A stretch of 64,000 nucleotides of DNA from Echinarachnius parma (taxonomy: Eukaryota > Echinodermata > Echinoidea > Clypeasteroida > Echinarachniidae): positions 1-64,000 of the forward strand of contig JBAMJV010002913.1 in the NCBI GenBank assembly GCA_037951105.1, written 5' to 3'. Every line of letters starts with the position of its first letter. Positions within the stretch are counted from its first letter, which is position 1. The position numbers and the translations under genes are program-made. Positions 36,201 to 49,400 of this stretch are shown piece after piece. The notes beneath the pieces were generated by a model. That model ran no database searches and was not told the origin of the DNA. It was given only the letters and a program-made list of their open reading frames with translations.

Positions 36201-37416
36201 GCATCTAGCTCCCAGCTCCAAGCATCTAGCTCCCAGCTCCAAGCTTCTAGCTCCCAGCTCCAAGCTTCTAGCTCCCAGCTCCAAGCTTCTAGCTCCCAGC
36301 TCCCAGCTCCAAGCTTCTAGCTCCCAGCTCCAAGCTTCTAGCTCCCAGCTCCAAGCTTCTAGCTCCCAGCTCCAAGCTTCTAGCTCCCAGCTCCAAGCTT
36401 CTAGCTCCCAGCTCCCAGCTCCCAGCTCCAAGCTTCTAGCTCCCAGCTCCAAGCTTCTAGCTCCCAGCTCCAAGCTTCTAGCTCCCAGCTCCCAGCTCCA
36501 AGCTTCTAGCTCCCAGCTCCAAGCTTCTAGCTCCCAGCTCCAAGCTTCTAGCTCCCAGCTCCAAGCATCTAGCTCCCAGCTCCAAACTTCTAGCTCCCAG
36601 CTCAAAGCATCTAGCTCCCAGCTCCAAGCTTCTAGCTCCCAGCTCCAAGCTTCTAGCTCCCAGCTCCAAGCTTCTAGCTCCCAGCTCCCAGCTCCAAGCT
36701 TCTAGCTCCCAGCTCCAAGCTTCTAGCTCCCAGCTCCAAGCTTCTAGCTTCCAGCTCCAAGCTTCTAGCTCCCAGCTCCCAGCTCCAAGCTTCTAGCTTC
36801 TAGCTCCCAGCTCCAAGCTTCTAGCTCACAGCTCCAAGCTTCTAGCTCCCAGCTCCAAGCTTCTAGCTCCCAGCTCCAAGCTTCTAGCTTCTAGCTCCCA
36901 GCTCCAAGCATCTAGCTCCCAGCTCCAAGCTTCTAGCTCCCAGCTCCAAGCTTCTAGCTCCTAGCTCCAAGCTTCTAGCTCCCAGCTCCAAGCATCTAGC
37001 TCCCAGCTCCAAGCTTCTAGCTCCCAGCTCCAAGCTTCTAGCTCCCAGCTCCAAGCTTCCAGCTCCCAGCTCCAAGCTTCTAGCTCCCAGCTCCAAGCTT
37101 CCAGCTCCCAGCTCCAAGCTTCTAGCTTCCAGCTCCAAGCTTCTAGCTCCCAGCTCCAAGCCTCTAGCTCCCAGCTCCAAGCTTCTAGCTCCCAGCTCCA
37201 AGCATCTAGCTCCCAGCTCCCAGCTCCAAGCTTCTAGCTCCCAGCTCCAAGCTTCTAGCTCCCAGCTCCAAGCTTCTAGCTCCCAGCTCCAAGCTTCTAG
37301 CTCCCAGCTCCAAGCTTCTAGCTCCCAGCTCCAAGCTTCTAGCTCCCAGCTCCAAGCATCTAGCTCCCAGCTCCAAGCTTCTAGCTCCCAGCTCCAAGCT
37401 TCTAGCTCCCAGCTCC
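33255..37416 (+). repeat. Satellite array 7
   Basis: 4.16 kb of trimer units. It includes three consecutive AGCTTCA + AGCATCT + AGCTCCC trimers at about 35914-35972, a form that becomes common further right. The first ~2.95 kb recurs at +6305 in array 8. The last ~0.5 kb corresponds to array 6. Confidence 0.95.
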
Positions 37417-39559
37417 GGGCCTGTTTCAAAATGGGTAACCATCTTGCTGATTTTTAAAACTTAGTTGTAAATGATGTTTATTTACATTTTGGGGATTATT
37501 CATACCTGCTCTTTCACAAAATATCTATTTCCATTCAAATATTTCATGATTTCGTAATTATTTAGTCATTTATGTAACGTTATGCCAATTTGCAAGCATG
37601 TCGGACTGAATTTTCTCTATGAAAGGACAAGGTCCTATGTAGCAGTTTAATTTCTTTGTTGCAAATGTATCTGCACATAGATATTATAAAACATCTTTAT
37701 CAACCACTTTATTAATAAATTGGAGCCAGATATGATGCAATGTAGATTTCCTGCAATTTTTAAAATATGAACTCAAAATTTTCCGTCCGACATGCACAAA
37801 TTTTCTGAGAAGTTTTTCCCATAAAAAAATATCAACAATTTTTGTTATTCTTCCCTGTCAAGTATCAATTACTTAAATGTAGTTCAAGCACAAATAATTA
37901 ATTTGACAATATACCTTCATCAAGTAGGGAAAAATAAGGGTTGACATTTTTTCCGTCCGACATAAAAACTGCAATTTACGATAATACAGGAATCAATATT
38001 TGCAAATACGATATCTACCCCCCACCCCCACCTCTACCACTCACCCTGATCGCAACTGTTGGCACAATAGCATTTATCGTGCCTTGATTGGCCTTGTTTG
38101 GGGGTCACGTAAATAATCGGGGCAAATTTTATGGATCATTTAATTAATAAGGATCATTGAAAAGGGAAATTTGAATCATATTTTATGAAGTGCTACCCAT
38201 TTCTCAAATTATGAATAGCGACCCTCTGCTTGTATTAGCGACTCTCATTCAGTATTATGAATAGCAACCATCTTCTCTTATTATGAGTAGCGACCCTCTT
38301 CTTTGTATTTTGAATAGCCCCCCTCATTAGGTATTATGAATAGTGACCCCGATTTTGTAAATTATGAATAGCGACCCTGATTTTGTAAACTATGTAAATC
38401 GACCCTCTTCTCATATTAGGAATAGCAACCCTCTTTATCGATTATGAATAGCAGTCCTTATAAATAATGACCTTTTTTCAAATATCAAATAGCGGTCCCT
38501 ATGAATAGCGGTCATATAGGTTTCCATAAAAAATGAATTTATAAATCATTAAAGAAAGGAAATCTGTACATACTCCTCTGAATTTCCTTTGATTATTATT
38601 TTAAAACTACCCAGAAATCAATTTACAAAATCAGAAGTAATAAAAGGTCAGGTTTTAACATGTATTTATGTTAGAATCTTAGATTTATCATTGACAACTG
38701 AACTTGCGTGAAAATTTGCACCACTTTTAATGAAAATGCAAAATGGAAATTTTGTAACTGTGATCGTGAGTCAGTTGAAAAGGTCACAAAAGGGTCACAA
38801 TTTTCATGTAATTTCCTACATTTCTCATTTGATTTTATCCCCAAATTAACTGCAGTTTATAATGCCCAATTCATTCTTAATCTGGTAAATTGTGAGCTTT
38901 TCAAACCTACATAGTATTTTTTTGTGAAACAAGGCATAATTCACAATGCTGAAAACAGTTGCTTGATCATGTCGGACGGAACCGACCGTGTCGGACGGAA
39001 TTTGTTCAATATTTCCATGATATCAAATTTATGAATAGAGGTGAACTCTTTTCAACTATCCACAACATTAGTACCTATCATAACCTTTCTACCAAAGGTA
39101 CAGAATTAATGATTTTGGCAAGTTGCCAAAATAGTAAAATTTTAATTCCGTCCGACATGGATGTGTTCCGTCCGACATGACCTTCTTTTTAGAAGTTTCT
39201 GTTTCCATGACAACAAGGTTTTAATAAAGACTTTCTGATAATTAAATCTATGCTTGTTTGTCTGTTCATGTAACTGTGAATTTGAAACTAATCAGTTAAA
39301 CTTTTAATAGAATATCAACTTGAATACAAAAAGTGTGGGGTCATCATTTCTATCAATTCCGTCCGACATGGTCAATTTTTGCAGCCCTGACCAAATTTAG
39401 AAAATAAATTTGGAAATATACTTTGATATTCTGAAAACCATGTATGCTCTCCATATCCATGCACAATAATGTAAGCCCACTACCTCTGGAACAAAAATGA
39501 CAGCCACATTTGCTATCGAATTCCGTCCGACATGATTACAATCTTTTTGAAACAGGCCC
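37417..39559 (+). mobile_element. TIR element copy H
   Basis: 2143 bp, collinear with G at +6305 with no length change. CTCC flanks both ends. Confidence 0.85.
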
Positions 39560-42500
39560 CTCCAAGCTTCTAGCTCCCAGCTCCAAGCTTCTAGCTCCCA
39601 GCTCCAAGCTTCTAGCTCCCAGCTCCAAGCTTCTAGCTCCCAGCTCCAAGCATCTAGCTCCCAGCTCCAAGCTTCTAGCTCCCAGCTCCAAGCTTCTAGC
39701 TCGAAGCTCCAAGCTTCTAGCTCCCAGCTCCAAGCTTCTAGCTCCCAGCTCCAAGCTTCTAGCTCCCAGCTACAAGCTTCTAGCTCCCAGCTCCCAGCTC
39801 CAAGCTTCTAGCTCCCAGCTCCAAGCATCTAGCTCCCAGCTCCAAGCTTCTAGCTCCCAGCTCCAAGCATCTAGCTCCCAGCTCCAAGCTTCTAGCTCCC
39901 AGCTCCAAGCTTCTAGCTCCCAGCTCCAAGCTTCCAGCTCCCAGCTCCAAGCTTCTAGCTCCCAGCTCCAAGCTTCTAGCTCCCAGCTCCAAGCTTCTAG
40001 CTCCCAGCTCCAAGCTTCTAGCTCCCAGCTCCAAGCTTCTAGCTCCCAGCTCCAAGCTTCTAGCTCCCAGCTCCAAGCTTCTAGCTCCCAGCTCCAAGCT
40101 TCTAGCTCCCAGCTCCAAGCTTCTAGCTCCCAGCTCCAAGCATCTAGCTCCCAGCTCCAAGCTTCTAGCTCCCAGCTCCAAGCTTCTAGCTCCCAGCTCC
40201 AAGCTTCTAGCTCCCAGCTCCAAGCTTCTAGCTCCCAGCTCCAAGCTTCTAGCTCCCAGCTCCAAGCTTCTAGCTCCCAGCTCCAAGCTTCTAGCTCCCA
40301 GCTCCCAGCTCCAAGCTTCTAGCTCCCAGCTCCAAGCATCTAGCTCCCAGCTCCAAGCTTCTAGCTCCCAGCTCCAAGCTTCTAGCTCCTAGCTCCAAGC
40401 TTCTAGCTCCCAGCTCCAAGCATCTAGCTCCCAGCTCCAAGCTTCTAGCTCCCAGCTCCAAGCTTCTAGCTCCCAGCTCCAAGCTTCCAGCTCCCAGCTC
40501 CAAGCTTCTAGCTCCCAGCTCCAAGCTTCCAGCTCCCAGCTCCAAGCTTCTAGCTCCCAGCTCCAAGCTTCTAGCTCCCAGCTCCAAGCTTCTAGCTCCC
40601 AGCTCCAAGCTTCTAGCTCCCAGCTCCCAGCTCCAAGCTTCTAGCTCCCAGCTCCAAGCATCTAGCTCTCAGCTCCAAGCTTCTAGCTCCCAGCCCCAAG
40701 CTTCTAGCTCCTAGCTCCAAGCTTCTAGCTCCCAGCTCCAAGCATCTAGCTCCCAGCTCCAAGCTTCTAGCTCCCAGCTCCAAGCTTCTAGCTCCCAGCT
40801 CCAAGCTTCTAGCTCCTAGCTCCAAGCATCTAGCTCCCAGCTCCAAGCTTCTAGCTCCCAGTTCCAAGCTTCTAGCTCCCAGCTCCAAGCTTCTAGCTCC
40901 CAGCTCCAAGCTTCTAGCTCCCAGCTCCAAGCTTCTAGCTCCCAGCTCCCAGCTCCAAGCTTCTAGCTCCCAGCTCCAAGCATCTAGCTGCCAGCTCCAA
41001 GCTTCTAGCTCCCAGCTCCAAGCTTCTAGCTCCTAGCTCCAAGCTTCTAGCTCCCAGCTCCAAGCATCTAGCTCCCAGCTCCAAGCTTCTAGCTCCCAGC
41101 TCCAAGCTTCTAGCTCCCAGCTCCAAGCTTCTAGCTCCCAGCTCCAAGCTTCTAGCTCCTAGCTCCAAGCATCTAGCTCCCAGCTCCAAGCTTCTAGCTC
41201 CCAGCTCCAAGCATCTAGCTCCCAGCTCCCAGCTCCAAGCTTCTAGCTCCCAGCTCCAAGCTTCTAGCTCCCAGCTCCAAGCTTCCAGCTCCCAGCTCCA
41301 AGCTTCTAGCTCCCAGCTCCAAGCTTCTAGCTCCTAGCTCCAAGCTTCTAGCTCCCAGCTCCAAGCATCTAGCTCCCAGCTCCAAGCTTCTAGCTCCCAG
41401 CTCCAAGCTTCTAGCTCCCAGCTCCAAGCTTCTAGCTTCTAGCTCCCAGCTCCAAGCTACTAGCTCCCAGCTCCCAGCTCCAAGCTTCTAGCTCCCAGCT
41501 CCCAGCTCCAAGCTTCTAGCTCCCAGCTCCCAGCTCCAAGCTTCTAGCTCCAAGCTCCAAGCATCTAGCTCCCAGCTCCAAGCTTCTAGCTCCCAGCTCC
41601 CAGCTCCAAGCTTCTAGCTCCCAGCTCCAAGCTTCTAGCTCCCAGCTCCAAGCTTCTAGCTCCCAGCTCCAAGCTTCTAGCTCCCAGCTCCAAGCTTCTA
41701 GCTCCCAGCTCCAAGCTTCTAGCTCCCAGCTCCAAGCATCTAGCTCCCAGCTCCAAGCTTCTAGCTCCCAGCTCCAAGCTCCAAGCTTCTAGCTCCCAGC
41801 TCCAAGCTTCTAGCTCCCAGCTCCAAGCTTCTAGCTCCCAGCTCCAAGCATCTAGCTCCCAGCTCCAAGCTTCTAGCTCCCAGCTCCAAGCATCTAGCTC
41901 CCAGCTCCAAGCTTCTAGCTCCCAGCTCCAAGCTTCTAGCTCCCAGCTCCAAGCTTCTAGCTCCCAGCTCCAAGCATCTAGCTCCCAGCTCCAAGCTTCT
42001 AGCTCCCAGCTCCAAGCTTCAAGCTCCCAGCTCCAAGCTTCTAGCTCCCAGCTCCAAGCTTCTAGCTCCCAGCTCCAAGCTTCTAGCTCCCAGCTCCAAG
42101 CATCTAGCTCCCAGCTCCAAGCATCTAGCTCCCAGCTCCAAGCTTCTAGCTCCCAGCTCCAAGCTTCTAGCTCCCAGCTCCAAGCATCTAGCTCCCAGCT
42201 CCAAGCATCTAGCTCCCAGCTTCAAGCATCTAGCTCCCAGCTTCAAGCAGCTCCCAGCTTCAAGCATCTAGCTCCCAGCTCCAAGCTTCTAGCTCCCAGC
42301 TCCAAGCTTCTAGCTCCCAGCTCCAAGCTTCTAGCTCCCAGCTCCAAGCTTCTAGCTCCCAGCTCCAAGCATCTAGCTCCCAGCTCCAAGCTTCTAACTC
42401 CCAGCTCCCAGCTCCAAGCTTCTAGCTCCCAGCTCCAAGCTTCTAGCTCCCAGCTCCAAGCATCTAGCTCCCAGCACCAAGCTTCTAGCTCCCAGCTCCA

Positions 42501-44298
42501 AGCATCTAGCTCCCAGCTCCAAGCTTCTAGCTCCCAGCTCCAAGCATCTAGCTCCCAGCTCCAAGCTTCTAGCTCCCAGCTCCAAGCTTCTAGCTCCCAG
42601 CTCCAAGCTTCTAGCTCCCAGCTCCAAGCTTCTAGCTCCCAGCTCCAAGCTTCTAGCTCCCAGCTCCAAGCTTCTAGCTCCCAGCTCCCAGCTCCAAGCT
42701 TCTAGCTCCCAGCTCCAAGCTTCTAGCTCCCAGCTCCAAGCTTCTAGCTCCCAGCTCCAAGCATCTAGCTCCCAGCTCCCAGCTCCAAGCTTCTAGCTCC
42801 CAGCTCCAAGCTTCTAGCTCCCAGCGCCAAGCATCTAGCTCCCAGCTCCAAACTTCTAGCTCCCAGCTTCAAGCTTCTAGCTCCCAGGTTCAAGCTTCTA
42901 GCTCCCAGCTTCTAGCTTCAAGCTTCTAGCTCCCAGCTTCTAGCTCCCAGCTTCAAGCTTCTAGCTCCCAGCTTCTAGCTTCAAGCTTCTAGCTCCCAGC
43001 TTCTAGCTCCCAGCTCCAAGCTTCTAGCTCCCAGCTCCCAGCTCCAAGCTTCTAGCTCCCAGCTCCAAGCATCTAGCTCCCAGCTCCAAGCTTCTAGCTC
43101 CCAGCTCCAAGCTTCTAGCTCCTAGCTCCAAGCTTCTAGCTCCCAGCTCCAAGCATCTAGCTCCCAGCTCCAAGCTTCTAGCTCCCAGCTCCAAGCTTCT
43201 AGCTCCCAGCTCCAAGCTTCTAGCTCCCAGCTCCAAGCATCTAGCTCCAAGCTTCTAGCTCCCAGCTCCAAGCTTCTAGCTCCCAGCTCCAAGCTTCTAG
43301 CTCCCAGCTCCAAGCTTCTAGCTCCCAGCTCCAAGCTTCTAGCTCCCAGCTCCCAGCTCCAAGCTTCTAGCTCCCAGCTCCAAGCATCTAGCTCCCAGCT
43401 CCAAGCTTCTAGCTCCCAGCTCCAAGCTTCTAGCTCCTAGCTCCAAGCTTCTAGCTCCCAGCTCCAAGCATCTAGCTCCCAGCTCCAAGCTTCTAGCTCC
43501 CAGCTCCAAGCTTCTAGCTCCCAGCTCCAAGCTTCCAGCTCCCAGCTCCAAGCTTCTAGCTCCCAGCTCCAAGCTTCCAGCTCCCAGCTCCAAGCTTCTA
43601 GCTCCCAGCTCCAAGCTTCTAGCTCCCAGCTCCAAGCTTCTAGCTCCCAGCTCCAAGCTTCTAGCTCCCAGCTCCAAGCATCTAGCTCCCAGCTCCAAGC
43701 TTCTAGCTCCCAGCTCCAAGCATCTAGCTCCCAGCTCCAAGCTTCTAGCTCCCAGCTCCAAGCATCTAGCTCCCAGCTCCAAGCTTCTAGCTCCCAGCTC
43801 CAAGCTTCTAGCTCCCAGCTCCAAGCTTCTAGCTCCCAGCTCCAAGCTTCTAGCTCCCAGCTCCCAGCTCCAAGCTTCTAGCTCCCAGCTCCAAGCATCT
43901 AGCTCCCAGCTCCAAGCTTCTAGCTCCCAGCTCCAAGCTTCTAGCTCCCAGCTCCAAGCTTCCAGCTCCCAGCTCCAAGCTTCTAGCTCCCAGCTCCAAG
44001 CTTCCAGCTCCCAGCTCCAAGCTTCTAGCTTCCAGCTCCAAGCTTCTAGCTCCCAGCTCCAAGCCTCTAGCTCCCAGCTCCAAGCTTCTAGCTCCCAGCT
44101 CCAAGCATCTAGCTCCCAGCTCCCAGCTCCAAGCTTCTAGCTCCCAGCTCCAAGCTTCTAGCTCCCAGCTCCAAGCTTCTAGCTCCCAGCTCCAAGCTTC
44201 TAGCTCCCAGCTCCAAGCTTCTAGCTCCCAGCTCCAAGCATCTAGCTCCCAGCTCCAAGCTTCTAGCTCCCAGCTCCAAGCTTCTAGCTCCCAGCTCC
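39560..44298 (+). repeat. Satellite array 8
   Basis: 4.74 kb. The left ~2.95 kb is the copy of array 7. From about 42840 to 43015 there is a short AGCTTCA/AGCTTCT-rich patch with CAGGTTC units. The last ~0.45 kb is again the standard sequence that precedes every element. Confidence 0.95.
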
Positions 44299-46433
44299 GG
44301 GCCTGTTTCAAAATGGGTAACCATCTTGCTGATTTTTAAAACTTAGTTGTAAATGATGTTTATTTACATTTTGGGGATTATTCATACCTGCTCTTTCACA
44401 AAATATCTATTTCCATTCAAATATTTCATGATTTCGTAATTATTTAGTCATTTATGTAACGTTATGCCAATTTGCAAGCATGTCGGACTGAATTTTCTCT
44501 ATGAAAGGACAAGGTCCTATGTAGCAGTTTAATTTCTTTGTTGCAAATGTATCTGCACATAGATATTATAAAACATCTTTATCAACCACTTTATTAATAA
44601 ATTGGAGCCAGATATGATGCAATGTAGATTTCCTGCAATTTTTAAAATATGAACTCAAAATTTTCCGTCCGACATGCACAAATTTTCTGAGAAGTTTTTC
44701 CCATAAAAAAATATCAACAATTTTTGTTATTCTTCCCTGTCAAGTATCAATTACTTAAATGTAGTTCAAGCACAAATAATTAATTTGACAATATACCTTC
44801 ATCAAGTAGGGAAAAATAAGGGTTGACATTTTTTCCGTCCGACATAAAAACTGCAATTTACGATAATACAGGAATCAATATTTGCAAATACGATATCTAC
44901 CCCCCACCCCCACCTCTACCACTCACCCTGATCGCAACTGTTGGCACAACAGCATTTATCGTGCCTTGATTGGCCTTGTTTGGGGGTCACGTAAATAATC
45001 GGGGCAAATTTTATGGATCATTTAATTAATAAGGATCATTGAAAAGGGAAATTTGAATCATATTTTATGAAGTGCTACCCATTTCTCAAATTATGAATAG
45101 CGACCCTCTGCTTGTATTAGCGACTCTCATTCAGTATTATGAATAGCAACCATCTTCTCTTATTATGAGTAGCGACCCTCTTCTTTGTATTTTGAATAGC
45201 CCCCCTCATTAGGTATTATGACCCCGATTTTGTAAATTATGAATAGCGACCCTGATTTTGTAAACTATGTAAATCGACCCTCTTCTCATATTAGGAATAG
45301 CAACCCTCTTTATCGATTATGAATAGCAGTCCTTATAAATAATGACCTTTTTTCAAATATCAAATAGCGGTCCCTATGAATAGCGGTCATTAGGTTTCCA
45401 TAAAAAATGAATTTATAAATCATTAAAGAAAGGAAATCTGTACATACTCCTCTGAATTTCCTTTGATTATTATTTTAAAACTACCCAGAAATCAATTTAC
45501 AAAATCAGAAGTAATAAAAGGTCAGGTTTTAACATGTATTTATGTTAGAATCTTAGATTTATCATTGACAACTGAACTTGTGTGAAAATTTGCACCACTT
45601 TTAATGAAAATGCAAAATGGAAATTTTGTAACTGTGATCGTGAGTCAGTTGAAAAGGTCACAAAAGGTTCACAATTTTCATGTAATTTCCTACATTTCTC
45701 ATTTGATTTTATCCCCAAATTAACTGCAGTTTATAATGCCCAATTCATTCTTAATCTGGTAAATTGTGAGCTTTTCAAACCTACATAGTATTTTTTTGTG
45801 AAACAAGGCATAATTCACAATGCTGAAAACAGTTGCTTGATCATGTCGGACGGAACCGACCGTGTCGGACGGAATTTGTTCAATATTTCCATGATATCAA
45901 ATTTATGAATAGAGGTGAACTCTTTTCAACTATCCACAACATTAGTACCTATCATAACCTTTCTACCAAAGGTACAGAATTAATGATTTTGGCAAGTTGC
46001 CAAAATAGTAAAATTTTAATTCCGTCCGACATGGATGTGTTCCGTCCGACATGACCTTCTTTTTAGAAGTTTCTGTTTCCATGACAACAAGGTTTTAATA
46101 AAGACTTTCTGATAATTAAATCTATGCTTGTTTGTCTGTTCATGTAACTGTGAATTTGAAACTAATCAGTTAAACTTTTGATAGAATATCAACTTGAATA
46201 CAAAAAGTGTGGGGTCATCATTTCTATCGATTCCGTCCGACATGGTCAATTTTTGCAGCCCTGACCAAATTTAGAAAATAAATTTGGAAATATACTTTGA
46301 TATCCTGAAAACCATGTATGCTCTCCATATCCATGCACAATAATGTAAGCCCACTACCTCTGGAACAAAAATGACAGCCACATTTGCTATCGAATTCCGT
46401 CCGACATGATTACGATCTTTTTGAAACAGGCCC
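44299..46433 (+). mobile_element. TIR element copy I (rightmost)
   Basis: 2135 bp. It is shorter because of a small loss in the ~26-bp repeats near 45220 (TATTATGACCCCG). It also has private changes CACAACAGC near 44945 and AAAAGGTTCAC near 45661. No further element copy occurs in the 12 kb of satellite to its right. Confidence 0.85.
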
Positions 46434-49400
46434 CTCCAAGCTTCTAGCTCCCAGCTCCAAGCTTCTAGCTCCCAGCTCCAAGCTTCTAGCTCCCAGCTCC
46501 AAGCTTCTAGCTCCCAGCTCCAAGCATCTAGCTCCCAGCTCCAAGCTTCTAGCTCCCAGCTCCAAGCTTCTAGCTCCCAGCTCCCAGCTCCAAGCTTCTA
46601 GCTCCCAGCTCCAAGCATCTAGCTCCCAGCTCCAAGCTTCTAGCTCCCAGCTCCAAGCATCTAGCTCCCAGCTCCAAGCTTCTAGCTCCCAGCTCCAAGC
46701 TTCTAGCTCCCAGCTCCAAGCTTCCAGCTCCCAGCTCCAAGCTTCTAGCTCCCAGCTCCAAGCTTCTAGCTCCCAGCTCCAAGCTTCTAACTCCCAGCTC
46801 CAAGCTTCTAGCTCCCAGCTCCAAGCTTCTAGCTCCCAGCTCCAAGCTTCTAGCTCCCAGCTCCAAGCTTCTAGCTCCCAGCTCCAAGCTTCTAGCTCCC
46901 AGCTCCAAGCTTCTAGCTCCCAGCTCCAAGCTTCTAGCTCCCAGCTCCAAGCATCTAGCTCCCAGCTCCAAGCTTCTAGCTCCCAGCTCCAAGCTTCTAG
47001 CTCCCAGCTCCAAGCTTCTAGCTCCCAGCTCCAAGCTTCTAGCTCCCAGCTCCCAGCTCCAAGCTTCTAGCTCCCAGCTCCAAGCATCTAGCTCCCAGCT
47101 CCAAGCTTCTAGCTCCCAGCTCCAAGCTTCTAGCTCCTAGCTCCAAGCTTCTAGCTCCCAGCTCCAAGCATCTAGCTCCCAGCTCCAAGCTTCTAGCTCC
47201 CAGCTCCAAGCTTCTAGCTCCCAGCTCCCAGCTCCAAGCTTCTAGCTCCCAGCTCCAAGCTTCCAGCTCCCAGCTCCAAGCTTCTAGCTCCCAGCTCCAA
47301 GCTTCTAGCTCCCAGCTCCAAGCTTCTAGCTCCCAGCTCCAAGCTTCTAGCTCCTAGCTCCAAGCATCTAGCTCCCAGCTCCAAGCTTCTAGCTCCCAGC
47401 TCCAAGCATCTAGCTCCCAGCTCCCAGCTCCAAGCTTCTAGCTCCCAGCTCCAAGCTTCTAGCTCCCAGCTCCAAGCTTCTAGCTCCCAGCTCCAAGCTT
47501 CCAGCTCCCAGCTCCAAGCTTCTAGCTCCCAGCTCCAAGCTTCTAGCTCCTAGCTCCAAGCTTCTAGCTCCCAGCTCCAAGCATCTAGCTCCCAGCTCCC
47601 AGCTTCTAGCTCCCAGCTCCAAGCTTCTAGCTCCCAGCTCCAAGCTTCTAGCTTCTAGCTCCCAGCTCCAAGCTTCTAGCTCCCAGCTCCCAGCTCCAAG
47701 CTTCTAGCTCCCAGCTGCAGCTCCAAGCTTCTAGCTCCAAGCTCCAATCATCTAGCTCCCAGCTCCAAGCTTCTAGCTCCCAGCTCCCAGCTCCAAGCAT
47801 CTAGCTCCCAGCTCCAAGCTTCTAGCTCCCAGCTCCAAGCTTCTAGCTCCCAGCTCCAAGCTTCTAGCTCCCAGCTCCAAGCTTCTAGCTCCCAGCTCCA
47901 AGCTTCTAGCTCCCAGCTCCAAGCATCTAGCTCCCAGCTCCAAGCTTCTAGCTCCCAGCTCCAAGCTCCAAGCTTCTAGCTCCCAGCTCCAAGCTTCTAG
48001 CTCCCAGCTCCAAGCTTCTAGCTCCCAGCTCCAAGCATCTAGCTCCCAGCTCCAAGCATCTAGCTCCCAGCTCCAAGCATCTAGCTCCCAGCTCCAAGCT
48101 TCTAGCTCCCAGCTCCAAGCTTCTAGCTCCCAGCTCCAAGCTTCTAGCTCCCAGCTCCAAGCATCTAGCTCCCAGCTCCAAGCATCTAGCTCCCAGCTCC
48201 AAGCTTCTAGCTCCCAGCTTCTAGCTCCCAGCTCCAAGCATCTAGCTCCCAGCTCCAAGCATCTAGCTCCCAGCTTCAAGCATCTAGCTCCCAGCTTCAA
48301 GCATCTAGCTCCCAGCTTCAAGCATCTAGCTCCCAGCTCCAAGCTTCTAGCTCCCAGCTCCAAGCTTCTAGCTCCCAGCTCCAAGCTTCTAGCTCCCAGC
48401 TCCAAGCTTCTAGCTCCCAGCTCCAAGCATCTAGCTCCCAGCTCCAAGCTTCTAGCTCCCAGCTCCCAGCTCCAAGCTTCTAGCTCCCAGCTCCAAGCTT
48501 CTAGCTCCCAGCTCCAAGCTTCTAGCTCCCAGCTCCAAGCATCTAGCTCCCAGCTCCAAGCTTCTAGCTCCCAGCTCCAAGCATCTAGCTCCCAGCTCCA
48601 AGCTTCTAGCTCCCAGCTCCAAGCATCTAGCTCCCAGCTCCAAGCTTCTAGCTCCCAGCTCCAAGCTTCTAGCTCCCAGCTCCAAGCTTCTAGCTCCCAG
48701 CTCCCAGCTCCAAGCTTCTAGCTCCCAGCTCCCAGCTCCAAGCTTCTAGCTCCCAGCTCCAAGCTTCTAGCTCCCAGCTCCAAGCTTCTAGCTCCCAGCT
48801 CCAAGCTTCTAGCTCCCAGCTCCCAGCTCCAAGCTTCTAGCTCCCAGCTCCAAGCTTCTAGCTCCCAGCTCCAAGCTTCTAGCTCCCAGCTCCAAGCATC
48901 TAGCTCCCAGCTCCCAGCTCCAAGCTTCTAGCTCCCAGCTCCAAGCTTCTAGCTCCCAGCTCCAAGCATCTAGCTCCCAGCTCCAAACTCCCTAGCTCCC
49001 AGCTTCAAGCTTCTAGCTCCCAGGTTCAAGCTTCTAGCTCCCAGCTTCTTGCTTCAAGCTTCTAGCTCCCAGCTCCAAGCTTCTAGCTTCTAGCTCCCAG
49101 CTCCAAGCATCTAGCTCCCAGCTCCAAGCATATAGCTCCCAGCTCCAAGCTTCTAGCTCCCAGCTCCAAGCATCTAGCTCCCAGCTCCAAGCATCTAGCT
49201 CCCAGCTTCAAGCATCTAGCTCCCAGCTTCAAGCATCTAGCTCCCAGCTTCAAGCATCTAGCTCCCAGCTCCAAGCTTCTAGCTCCCAGCTCCAAGCTTC
49301 TAGCTCCCAGCTCCAAGCTTCTAGCTCCCAGCTCCCAGCTCCAAGCTTCTAGCTCCCAGCTCCCAGCTCCAAGCTTCTAGCTCCCAGCTCCAAGCTTCTA

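Larger units (their letters stand above)
30602..42510 (+). repeat. 6305-bp segmental duplication (two copies)
   Basis: 30602 to about 36210 matches 36907 to about 42510 at a constant +6305 offset until a 4-bp loss near 42247 (CAAGCAGCTCCC for CAAGCATCTAGCTCCC). Each copy spans part of an array, one element (G or H) and ~2.95 kb of the following array. Rare variants such as CTAGCTGCC (34681 and 40986) and CTCGAAGC (33395 and 39700) are kept. Confidence 0.9.
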
